33,747 bases of DNA from Sulfurovum sp. Lineage in GTDB: Bacteria; Campylobacterota; Campylobacteria; Campylobacterales; Sulfurovaceae. The stretch covers positions 1-33,747 of the forward strand of contig WFYB01000052.1 of assembly GCA_015490315.1 (NCBI GenBank). The letters are read 5' to 3'. The notes below the pieces were generated by a model that saw only the letters and a list, made by a program, of their open reading frames with translations, was not told the origin of the DNA and did not search any database. This document shows, piece after piece, positions 23,519-30,614 of this stretch. A program made the position numbers and the translations under genes. Position 1 is the stretch's first letter, and every line of letters starts with the position of its first letter.

Positions 23519-24079
23519 ATGGTACGTTATAGCTTATTTACAAATAACAAAGAGATGCTGGATAAATTCAGTAAATATTCGAAGATCTATGGGGTGATTT
23601 TTCTCTTGATCGGATTGGCGGGAATATTCTATCCTGCCGTAATGTCATTAGCAACAGCAATTTTTTATGGTTGGCTACTGATGTTTAGTGCTATTATGAT
23701 GGCACTACATACTTGGCAGACCAATAAGAAAGATTGGCTTGGCTGGCTCAAGTCCTTTATCTTCTTTATCGTAGGTGCGATGATCGTGATCTATCCCACA
23801 GCGGGTGTAGCGGCATTGGGTCTTATGTTCGCAGTCTATTTCTTGATGGATGCTTTTGCGTCATTTACGCTGGCATTTGAGCTCAAGCCTGCATCAATGT
23901 GGTGGATTTCACTGCTCAACGGGATACTTTCAGTGGCGATAGGACTCTACTTTATTATAGGCTGGCCGATCAGCTCTATCTTCCTAGTTGGGTTCTTGGT
24001 GGGTGTAAGTCTCTTCTTTGACGGCATTGCATTGCTTACGATGAGTAAAGTTGCAAAAGAGGTTGAAAAAGAGAGATAA
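23519..24079 (+). CDS. HdeD family (DUF308) membrane protein
   Basis: A 186-residue inner-membrane protein with six hydrophobic helices in paired repeats (GVIFLLIGLAGIFYPAVMSL, FFIVGAMIVIYPTAGVAALG, LNGILSVAIGLYFIIGWPIS), the usual DUF308/HdeD architecture. E. coli HdeD is linked to acid resistance; the role here is unknown. The ATG follows AAAAGGAG. It sits 20 bp behind the DUF1931 gene and is followed by a strong hairpin, so the two form a small unit. Confidence 0.82.
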   Translation: MVRYSLFTNNKEMLDKFSKYSKIYGVIFLLIGLAGIFYPAVMSLATAIFYGWLLMFSAIMMALHTWQTNKKDWLGWLKSFIFFIVGAMIVIYPTAGVAALGLMFAVYFLMDAFASFTLAFELKPASMWWISLLNGILSVAIGLYFIIGWPISSIFLVGFLVGVSLFFDGIALLTMSKVAKEVEKER

Positions 24080-24086
24080 TCTCTTG

Positions 24087-24109
24087 ATCTGTTCCCTTTG
24101 GGGACAGAT
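24087..24109 (+). terminator. Hairpin after the HdeD-like gene
   Basis: ATCTGTTCCC-TTT-GGGGACAGAT forms a 10-bp stem with one G-U pair, 8 bp after the stop codon. The tract after it is ATATCTTC, so intrinsic termination may be partial. Confidence 0.6.
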
Positions 24110-24215
24110 ATCTTCAATATACAATCAAACTTTAGATATGATCTACTACGAAAATATCAATGAGATGAGATCATCAGTCAGATGATATCTCTTTCGCGAA
24201 CGAAAAAGGATTTTC

Positions 24216-25184
24216 TTGAATACATCTTCCCTCAAAACTAAACGTTCACCGCAACGCTTAGCCACGATTATCTCTACATCAGTAGCGACTTTTCTGGTAC
24301 TGGTCAAACTGGTCATAGGTATCATGAGCGGTTCTGTAGCAGTACTGGCATCTGCGATCGACTCTATCCTCGATACGATCGTTTCGATCTTCAACTATTT
24401 TGCGATTAAAAAAGCGGAAGAGTCTCCTGATGACAAGTACCCCTACGGCAAAGGAAAGATCCAGGCGATCGCCGGGGTGATCGAGGGGACGATCATTACG
24501 ATATCGGGGCTCTTTATCATCTATGAGGGTATCGATAAAATTCTTCACAAAAAAGAGACGGCACTGCTGACCCCCTCTATCATCGCGATGACTATCTCGA
24601 TCGTAGTGACCTTCTTTCTGGTGCGTTATCTGCTCAAGGTCGCCAAAGAGACAGGCAATATTGTCATCAAGGCGGATGCGGTACACTATCAGACCGACCT
24701 TTTGAGCAACGGGGCAGTGCTACTCTCTCTGGTACTGGTCAAGTTCACAGGTCTTGACTGGATCGATGCGATTTTCGGTATCGGTATCGGTATCTATATC
24801 ATCAAAGAGGCATACGGCATCATCTACGAAAGCATCGGTATCCTGCTCGATCGTGCTTTGGATGAAGAGATCGTAGAGAAGATCAAGGAGATCATCAGTT
24901 CGCATCCAGAGGTACAGGGGTACCACTGGCTCAAAACACGTACAGACGGCACGACCAACTTTGTTGAGTTCCATATGGTACTGCGCCCCAATATGCTGCT
25001 GCTTGAGGCACACCGTATCGCAGATGAGATCGAAGAGAAGATCGTCTGTCTGGAGCCCAAAAAGCGCTGGGTGATCACTCCGCACTTCGATCCCTACGAC
25101 GACGAAGATGTCAATGATGCACTGCTGAACGGACATCCGCCTTTTGCCGCATGCAAACAGATAATGGATCAAGAGGAGTCCTAA
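24216..25184 (+). CDS. Cation diffusion facilitator (CDF) metal exporter
   Basis: A 322-residue inner-membrane exporter of divalent metals (Zn2+, Fe2+ or similar) driven by proton exchange. Six membrane helices carry the transport site D49xxxD53 (ASAIDSILD) and H157xxxD161 (DAVHYQTD), equal to the DD-HD site of FieF/YiiP. The cytoplasmic C-terminal domain (~210-300) has the ferredoxin-like fold with EFHMVLRPN. The FieF segment with the extra zinc-binding histidines (site B) reads DDKYPYGKGK here, so that site is missing. The start is TTG at 24216 with AAGGA 5 nt upstream; the next ATG lies inside TM1. hemD follows after 1 bp. Confidence 0.88.
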   Translation: MNTSSLKTKRSPQRLATIISTSVATFLVLVKLVIGIMSGSVAVLASAIDSILDTIVSIFNYFAIKKAEESPDDKYPYGKGKIQAIAGVIEGTIITISGLFIIYEGIDKILHKKETALLTPSIIAMTISIVVTFFLVRYLLKVAKETGNIVIKADAVHYQTDLLSNGAVLLSLVLVKFTGLDWIDAIFGIGIGIYIIKEAYGIIYESIGILLDRALDEEIVEKIKEIISSHPEVQGYHWLKTRTDGTTNFVEFHMVLRPNMLLLEAHRIADEIEEKIVCLEPKKRWVITPHFDPYDDEDVNDALLNGHPPFAACKQIMDQEES

Positions 25185-25185
25185 G

Positions 25186-25842
25186 TTGCCCCGGTCTATA
25201 TATCTCCTCTCACCGATTGCCAAGGAGGGGGTATGCTCTCTGCCTATGATTTCGTTTGAGACGACAGCGAAGCAGATCGATTTTCAGGGGTGCGATACAC
25301 TGATGTTCACCTCCAAGCAGGCGGTTGTCACAGCAGAGGAGATAGACAAAAAGTGGCGCAACTATCCTTCGATCGCTATCGGCAAGGCAACAGCGGGGAT
25401 GATAGAAACGCTAGGCGGCACACTTCTCTATCAGCCGGAAAACTTTTACGGTAAAACCCTCAGTGAAGATATCGCCAAAATATTTCGAGACCGGAAGATT
25501 CTCTATCTGCGTCCCAAAGAGATATCGTTCGATGCCAAAAGTCATCTTGCTAAAGAGGGGATCACACTTTTTGAGCAGATCATCTACGAGACAAAGTGTG
25601 TCCGCTATGCATCATCGCAACGTCCGCCCAAAGATGCGGTGATCATCTTCACTTCACCCTCTACGATTCGCTGTTTTTTGGAGAACTTCGCATGGGAGAG
25701 CAGCTATACGGCGGTGGTGATCGGTCAGGCAACGCTGGAGCATCTTCCTCCGAGTGCGGATTATGTTGTAGCCGACAGACCCCTGATCGATGCCTGCATC
25801 GCAAAAGCAAGAGAGGTTTCACTCACCTCTAACCCCAAATAG
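25186..25842 (+). CDS. hemD: Uroporphyrinogen-III synthase
   Basis: Cyclises hydroxymethylbilane to uroporphyrinogen III, the precursor of haem and sirohaem. It is 218 residues, somewhat short but common for this group. Family features are sparse, as usual for HemD: DTLMFTSKQAVV, AIGKATAGMIETLG, ILYLRPKEIS, Y(E)T near LFEQIIYETK, and VIIFTSPSTIRCFLENF. Two Rossmann-like halves are apparent. The start is TTG at 25186 with AAGAGGAG 7 nt upstream and directly after the CDF stop, so the genes are co-transcribed. A promoter for the downstream RNA gene overlaps its stop. Confidence 0.83.
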   Translation: MPRSIYLLSPIAKEGVCSLPMISFETTAKQIDFQGCDTLMFTSKQAVVTAEEIDKKWRNYPSIAIGKATAGMIETLGGTLLYQPENFYGKTLSEDIAKIFRDRKILYLRPKEISFDAKSHLAKEGITLFEQIIYETKCVRYASSQRPPKDAVIIFTSPSTIRCFLENFAWESSYTAVVIGQATLEHLPPSADYVVADRPLIDACIAKAREVSLTSNPK

Positions 25843-25844
25843 GT

Positions 25845-25850
25845 TATAAT
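25845..25850 (+). promoter_or_regulatory. -10 box for the 6S-like RNA
   Basis: TATAAT straddling the last bases after hemD. It predicts a start near 25857, about 19 nt upstream of the RNA's closing stem. No -35 match is seen. Confidence 0.55.
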
Positions 25851-25856
25851 CTACCC

Positions 25857-25876
25857 AAGAGGCAATCGCCTCTTTT
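25857..25876 (+). terminator. Hairpin with T-run after hemD
   Basis: AAGAGGC-AATC-GCCTCTT followed by TT: a 7-bp stem and short T-tract, the form of an intrinsic terminator for hemD. Because a TATAAT lies just upstream, it could instead be the 5' hairpin of the downstream RNA precursor. Confidence 0.55.
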
Positions 25877-26064
25877 GCCTGAGTGGAGCGACCACTGTAT
25901 ATGGGGTCCAACATTAAATCTTAGTGGGACATGTAGCCTCTCGGTGTGCGGATGTCTTCGTTTGAGTTCCGGAAACGGAACGAGAAGATATCCCCTAAAG
26001 AGAGGCTCTCTCCTGCGCTGTTGGCTTATTAGGGCCGACTTTAAACAGAACGCCCACTCGGGTA
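25876..26064 (+). ncRNA. ssrS: Probable 6S RNA
   Basis: The ~189-nt RNA is closed by a 14-bp terminal helix (UGCCUGAGUGG-GCG with CGCCCACUCGGGUA, one bulged A). Inside are a large asymmetric central bubble with small side hairpins (GUUGGC/GCCGAC near 26018-26037) and a long apical arm. The arm is built of AGCCUCUC/GAGAGGCU, CUUCGUU/AACGAGAAG and a perfect GUUCCG-GAAA-CGGAAC cap. A long rod with a central bubble and this length are the hallmarks of 6S RNA, which sequesters sigma-70 RNA polymerase in stationary phase. I believe 6S RNA is also found near purD in other Campylobacterota, but I cannot verify that here. No tmRNA, RNase P or SRP RNA motif fits. Confidence 0.6.
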
Positions 26065-26070
26065 TTCATT

Positions 26071-26174
26071 AGTTACCGTCATTGCACGCATAGGCTTTCC
26101 AAAAGCTTTTCGACGTACATTTGAGTACGCCTTCAAACCTTTTGAAAACCCTCTGCGCACAAGCACGGCAACTA
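26071..26174. repeat. ~104-bp palindromic intergenic element
   Basis: Two ~48-bp arms are imperfect inverted copies. The outer ends are AGTTACCGTCATTG and, inverted, AGTTGCCGTGCTTG. The middle contains CCAAAAGC against CAAAAGG. The centre is the perfect CGTAC-ATTTGA-GTACG. It would form a long hairpin. There is no coding content, and it resembles a MITE or REP-like element. It lies between the RNA gene and purD. Confidence 0.65.
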
Positions 26175-26224
26175 CTGACACAATAAATATATGGTATTGT
26201 TTACTAAACGGGAGAATCACAAGC

Positions 26225-27493
26225 ATGAAGATATTGATCATAGGCAGCGGCGGTCGTGAGTATGCTATAGGTAGAGCACTCAAGCAGGATGAAAATGTAG
26301 AGAAGATATGGTTTGCACCGGGTAACGGAGCGACGGATGAGCTGGGAGAGAATCTCGATATCACCGATTTTGATGCACTGGCGGATTTCGCGGAGGCAAA
26401 CGGGGTGGATCTGACAATAGTCGGTCCTGAAGCACCTCTGGTTGAGGGGATTGTCAATGTGTTTAAAGCAAGAGGCTTGACGATCTTTGGACCTACTGCC
26501 AAAGCGGCACAGCTTGAGGGATCCAAGATCTTTATGAAGAACTTCCTGGCACGTCACAATGTCCCTACGGCAAGATATATCGAGACAGATTCTCTTGAGG
26601 ATGCCTACAGCTTTATCAACTCGCTTGAAGCACCTATCGTTGTCAAGGCAGATGGTCTTTGCGGTGGCAAAGGGGTGATCATCGCACAGAGCCACGATGA
26701 GGCGAAAAAAGCAGCAGGCGAAATGCTCTCGGGCAATGCTTTCGGCGAAGCGGGTACAAAGATCGTCGTCGAAGAGTTCCTTGACGGTTATGAGCTCTCC
26801 GTTTTTGCCATATGTGACGGGAAAGACTATGTGGTACTGCCTGCGGCACAGGATCACAAGCGACTGCTCAACAATGATGAAGGCCCCAATACCGGCGGTA
26901 TGGGAGCCTATGCGCCGACACCTCTGGTCAACGAGGATATCTACCGAAAACTCGACGAGCGTGTGATCAAGCCGACTCTTAAAGGGATGGAAGAGGAGGG
27001 GATGCCTTTTACCGGCGTGCTCTTCATTGGTGTAATGGTGGTCAAGGGTGAGCCTATTATTTTGGAGTACAATGTCCGTTTCGGTGACCCTGAGTGCGAA
27101 GAGTTGATGCCGCTGCTCAAATCCCCGGCAAGCGAGCTCTTCTACAAAGCGGCAACAGGTGATCTGAAAAATGCCAAGATCGAATTCCATGACAAGTATG
27201 CGGTAGGTGTAGTGATGGCAAGCAAAGACTACCCCTACAAAAGTTCTCCTCCGGCGGAGATCATCATCGATGAGATCCATCATGAGGATGTCAGAGAGAA
27301 TACCCATATCGCCTTTGCCGGTGTCAGCCGCGGAGAGGATGGCAAGCTTTATGCGACAGGTGGACGTGTCCTGGTCTGTGTAGGATTGGGTGAGAGCATC
27401 AAAGAGGCGCGTGACCGCGCTTATATGCTGGTGGGACAAGTCCACTTTGCCGGCAAACAGTGCCGTACCGATATCGCCTATCAGGCGCTATAG
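26225..27493 (+). CDS. purD: Phosphoribosylamine-glycine ligase
   Basis: GAR synthetase, joining phosphoribosylamine and glycine with ATP in purine synthesis. It is 422 residues, standard. The N-terminal domain begins MKILIIGSGGREYAIGRAL with VGPEAPLVEGIV. The ATP-grasp domain has GSKIFMKNFLARHNVPTA, VVKADGLCGGKGV, VVEEFLDGYELSVF and PNTGGMGAYAP. The metal and glycine-binding segment is ILEYNVRFGDPECE. The C-terminal domain includes ATGGRVLVCVG. GGGAG lies about 10 nt before the ATG, a slightly long spacing. It lies downstream of the palindromic element and is the first gene of the run to pnp. Confidence 0.96.
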   Translation: MKILIIGSGGREYAIGRALKQDENVEKIWFAPGNGATDELGENLDITDFDALADFAEANGVDLTIVGPEAPLVEGIVNVFKARGLTIFGPTAKAAQLEGSKIFMKNFLARHNVPTARYIETDSLEDAYSFINSLEAPIVVKADGLCGGKGVIIAQSHDEAKKAAGEMLSGNAFGEAGTKIVVEEFLDGYELSVFAICDGKDYVVLPAAQDHKRLLNNDEGPNTGGMGAYAPTPLVNEDIYRKLDERVIKPTLKGMEEEGMPFTGVLFIGVMVVKGEPIILEYNVRFGDPECEELMPLLKSPASELFYKAATGDLKNAKIEFHDKYAVGVVMASKDYPYKSSPPAEIIIDEIHHEDVRENTHIAFAGVSRGEDGKLYATGGRVLVCVGLGESIKEARDRAYMLVGQVHFAGKQCRTDIAYQAL

Positions 27494-27582
27494 CCGCAAA
27501 CGTTTTTTAACGAAGGATCCCCTGATGCACATGAGATTTTGTCTACATGAGATTGTTTTTATCTACTGGGCAAGGTAGACAA

Positions 27583-29658
27583 ATGTGTAGATTGTGCCTT
27601 GTTGCAGTATGGGTTTTCTATAGTTTATACAGTGTGGCATGGGCAGCCCAACCACAATCCAAAATAGAGATCTTGGCAAAAACGATCCATTCAACCAAAG
27701 AGAGAATGGAAGCAAAAGAGGGTGTCGTTGTCTATTATGATGATGCCGTGATCAAGGCGGAGCGTGCCTCTTTTGACAAAAACAAAAAACTGCTGGTACT
27801 TGAAGGCAATGTCGAGTTTATAGGATACAAAGGTACTAAAGAGCATACCAGACGGATGGAGATCCATACAGAGCACAACCGTGTCTCCTTTCAAAACCTC
27901 TTTCTTGCAAGTGACAATGATATCTGGCTCTATGCACAAAAGGCGGAGCGGAGCGAAGGAAACTATACGCTTGGAAAGACGATCCTTTCAAGTTGTGATA
28001 TCGATGATCCCCTGTGGGAACTGCGTTTTTCACACGCTTTTTATGATGCCAACCGAAAATATATGAAGATATACGGTGCCAAAGCCTATTTTCTGGAGAT
28101 GCCGATCTTCTATTTCCCCTATATGGCATTCTCCACCAACCGTGAGCGTACATCGGGTTTTCTTTTCCCTCTGCTTGGGTATTCCGGGACAGAGGGATTT
28201 GTCTATGAACAACCCTTTTTCTGGGCGATCGATCCCAGTATGGATCTCGAGATCAATCCGCAGATACGTACCAACCGTAGCGCGGGGGTCTATAGTACTT
28301 TCAGGTTTGTCGATACCCCAAACTCGGGAGGGATGCTACGCACAGGGTATTTCCGTGACAAAAAGAGCTATCTGATAGCGCAGCAGCAGACCCAAGATGA
28401 GCACTACGGCTTTGAGTTTAACTATCACTCGGCAGATTTTCTGCAGCAGTATAGACCCAAAGGGTACAGTGACGGGCTCTATGTCAATATGACCCTGCTC
28501 AATGATATTGACTATCTCAACCTCCAAAAGAGTACCTTGAGTCACTTTGGATTGACACCGCTTCAGGAGTCGCGTCTCAACTACTTTTTACACAACGAGA
28601 ACTACTACTACGGGATCAATGCTAAATATTTTATCGATACGCGAAAATCGGACAATGACGATACCCTTCAGATCCTTCCATCTATGCAGTTTCATAAATA
28701 TCTGAATCATTTTTTATGGAAGCAGCTTACCTACAGTTTTGATATGAAGTTCAACCACTATGATAGGAAAAAGGGTGCAACACTCAAACAGGTAGAGATG
28801 CGTCTGCCTCTGGAGTATACCTACGCATTGTTTGATGACTATCTTCGTTTCTCGTTGGGTGAAGAGTTCTATTACAGCAAATTCTACTTTGACAACGGGA
28901 ACTTTAACGAAAATATTTTTCAGTACTACAGCAATATCCATAAATTGAAACTCTTTACCGATTTGACGAAACACTATAGCGGTTTTACGCATGTGCTGCA
29001 GCCCTCTCTGACCTATCTCTATCCGGGCAATGAGATTGAACGCCCTGTCTCTTTCGCATCACTGGGTGATGCGCAAAAAGCATTGTTTACTGTGGGCTTA
29101 CCCAAAGAGCAGTATCAATTTGCGCTGAGTCACTATTTCTACAATGCAAAAACAGAATTGGTCTTCTACCAGCGGCTCTTTCAAAACTATTATGTCAACG
29201 GACCGATACATTTCTCCGATCTGGGCAATGAGATGCAGTACAACTGGAACGGATGGCGTTTTTACAATGATATGCTCTACTCTGTGGAGTATGGTAAAAT
29301 CCGAAGATCATCGATCCACATTTCGAGACAGCAGGAGGGGTACAACTTCACCATCGGACACTCTTACAAACAGGTATTGGCGGATCAGCCCGATGATGTG
29401 AGCGCCAATGACATTCTTTTCGACTTCTCGTATAGGTGGGACGACAAGATAGATCTCTACGGCGGCTTTTCCTACAGTCTCAATCGAACATCCGATACAC
29501 AATGGCATATCGGAGGTAAATATACAAGAAATTGTTGGAGTGCGGGAGTATCTATGCGCAAAGAGCTCGTTCCCAGACCAAGCGGATATACCAAAGAGAG
29601 CAATCTCTATGTGCAGTTGAACTTTATCCCGTTTGGCGGCATAGGAACGGGGGAGTGA
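27583..29658 (+). CDS. lptD: LPS-assembly outer membrane protein LptD
   Basis: Outer-membrane barrel that delivers lipopolysaccharide to the cell surface with LptE. The ATG at 27583 is chosen: AAGG precedes it and MCRLCLVAVWVFYSLYSVAWA is a clean signal peptide cut before AQP. An upstream in-frame ATG at 27547 would add 12 residues and spoil the signal. The product is 691 residues. The N-terminal OstA/LptA-like jellyroll (~25-110) has AKEGVVVYYDDAVIKAERASFD. The barrel follows, with GAKAYFLEMPIFYFPYMAF and GFLFPLLGYS typical of LptD. Single cysteines lie after the jellyroll (LSSCD) and near the C-terminus (RNCW), possible partners in a disulphide. BamD, encoded earlier, takes part in inserting it. 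Confidence 0.92.
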   Translation: MCRLCLVAVWVFYSLYSVAWAAQPQSKIEILAKTIHSTKERMEAKEGVVVYYDDAVIKAERASFDKNKKLLVLEGNVEFIGYKGTKEHTRRMEIHTEHNRVSFQNLFLASDNDIWLYAQKAERSEGNYTLGKTILSSCDIDDPLWELRFSHAFYDANRKYMKIYGAKAYFLEMPIFYFPYMAFSTNRERTSGFLFPLLGYSGTEGFVYEQPFFWAIDPSMDLEINPQIRTNRSAGVYSTFRFVDTPNSGGMLRTGYFRDKKSYLIAQQQTQDEHYGFEFNYHSADFLQQYRPKGYSDGLYVNMTLLNDIDYLNLQKSTLSHFGLTPLQESRLNYFLHNENYYYGINAKYFIDTRKSDNDDTLQILPSMQFHKYLNHFLWKQLTYSFDMKFNHYDRKKGATLKQVEMRLPLEYTYALFDDYLRFSLGEEFYYSKFYFDNGNFNENIFQYYSNIHKLKLFTDLTKHYSGFTHVLQPSLTYLYPGNEIERPVSFASLGDAQKALFTVGLPKEQYQFALSHYFYNAKTELVFYQRLFQNYYVNGPIHFSDLGNEMQYNWNGWRFYNDMLYSVEYGKIRRSSIHISRQQEGYNFTIGHSYKQVLADQPDDVSANDILFDFSYRWDDKIDLYGGFSYSLNRTSDTQWHIGGKYTRNCWSAGVSMRKELVPRPSGYTKESNLYVQLNFIPFGGIGTGE

Positions 29659-29662
29659 CTGT

Positions 29663-29932
29663 ATGAAAACGCCCGTTGAAGAGATAAGCGAAGCACTGGA
29701 GATACTGGAGCTCCCCAAGCTTATTACCAAAGAGGACATCAAGCGGCAGTACCATTTCCTGGCAAAGCGGTACCATCCTGATCTCGGCGGTGATCTGCAG
29801 CGGATGGAGCGTATCAATGATGCCTACCGGATTTTGATGAAGTATATAGAAGAGTTTCGTTATACTTTTGATGAAGAAGAGATAAGCAAACAGTTTCCAG
29901 AGGTAGATTATGTCAAACAGCACAGACCGTGA
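29663..29932 (+). CDS. Small J-domain (DnaJ-like) protein
   Basis: An 89-residue stand-alone J domain, a type III Hsp40 without Gly/Phe or zinc-finger regions. The J domain occupies ~12-65 with the HPD signature at H38-P39-D40 (AKRYHPDLGG), flanked by KEDIKRQYHFLAK and ERINDAYRILMKY. It should stimulate a DnaK ATPase; the client is unknown. It starts 4 bp after lptD and overlaps the next gene by 23 nt, so it is locked into the lptD-pnp transcription unit. A role tied to LptD or to the phosphoribosyltransferase is suggested by context only. Confidence 0.87.
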   Translation: MKTPVEEISEALEILELPKLITKEDIKRQYHFLAKRYHPDLGGDLQRMERINDAYRILMKYIEEFRYTFDEEEISKQFPEVDYVKQHRP

Positions 29933-30614
29933 TTACTATTTTGAAGATAGAGAAGATGCCGCAGCTAAGTTGATAGAGACCCTTCCGCTGGATATCCTCA
30001 GGAACAATGAGACAGTGGTGATCGGTGTAAGTGAGGGGGGTGTCTTTTTTGCCGACAAGATCGCGCAGGCGACACGGTCACAGATGGATATACTGCTTAC
30101 TGAACCGATCTGCGCCCCCAACAATCCCGAACTCTCTATCGCGATGATATCCGAGACCGAAGAGGTTGTGATGCACAAGGCACTGATCGATGCCTTTGAC
30201 ATCTCGGAGGATTTTGTCTACAGTGAAGCCCAGCGCAAATATGATGAAGAGGTGCTCAGCTATGTCTACAGATACCGAAAAGGCAAGGATCTGGTCTCTT
30301 TGGAGGGCAAGTATGTGGTACTGGCAGATGAGTGTATCGAGACGGGACTGACGATGATGGTCGCACTCAAGTCTGTCATTGCCAGAGGCGCAAAAAATAT
30401 CTATATCGCGACACCGATACTCGACCAAGCCGTTTATCAAAATCTGCTGAGTGTCTGTGACGGGGTATTTTGCCCTCATAAGATACAACACTATATTTCG
30501 ATAGAATACTATTATAAGAATTTTGAGAAGATGACATTTGAGGAGATCTCCCGGATCGTCGATCTCTATGAGAATAAAAAAGGAAAGCAAACAGATGCAA
30601 GCAAAGAGCGTTGA
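29910..30614 (+). CDS. Phosphoribosyltransferase-family protein
   Basis: A 234-residue protein with a type I phosphoribosyltransferase fold. VVIGVSEGGVFFADKIA is an early loop, and VVLADECIETGLTMM (~136-150) is the PRPP-binding motif, with D140-E141 in place of the usual acidic pair. YIATPILDQAVY and the rest complete the Rossmann-like core. It resembles the predicted PRTases near which no base specificity is assigned, so substrate is unknown. The ATG follows AGAGG, overlaps the J-domain gene by 23 nt, and the gene overlaps pnp by 20 nt. Association with pnp hints at RNA or nucleotide salvage, but that is inference. Confidence 0.8.
   Translation: MSNSTDRDYYFEDREDAAAKLIETLPLDILRNNETVVIGVSEGGVFFADKIAQATRSQMDILLTEPICAPNNPELSIAMISETEEVVMHKALIDAFDISEDFVYSEAQRKYDEEVLSYVYRYRKGKDLVSLEGKYVVLADECIETGLTMMVALKSVIARGAKNIYIATPILDQAVYQNLLSVCDGVFCPHKIQHYISIEYYYKNFEKMTFEEISRIVDLYENKKGKQTDASKER

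Larger units (their letters stand above)
25843..26224. other. 382-bp intergenic region with RNA gene and palindrome
   Basis: It contains a promoter and hairpin, a structured RNA that I read as 6S RNA (25876-26064), then a palindromic repeat (about 26071-26174), then about 50 bp leading to purD. No protein-coding frame is credible. Confidence 0.75.

Noticed and set aside
25876-26064. Considered tmRNA, RNase P RNA or SRP RNA for the structured RNA
   Set aside because: There is no tRNA-like end with CCA or tag frame, no RNase P core, and no SRP GNAR/GGAA loop. Overall length and shape fit 6S RNA better.
26204-27445. 413-codon frame on the minus strand across purD
   Set aside because: It is a shadow of purD, with Cys/His/Arg-rich sequence and no domain. 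purD has complete family motifs in the other direction.
30538-30594. 19-codon N-terminal extension of PNPase from a TTG
   Set aside because: It lies inside the PRTase gene and lacks PNPase homology. The ATG at 30595 has AAAGGAAA and begins the usual PNPase N-terminus.
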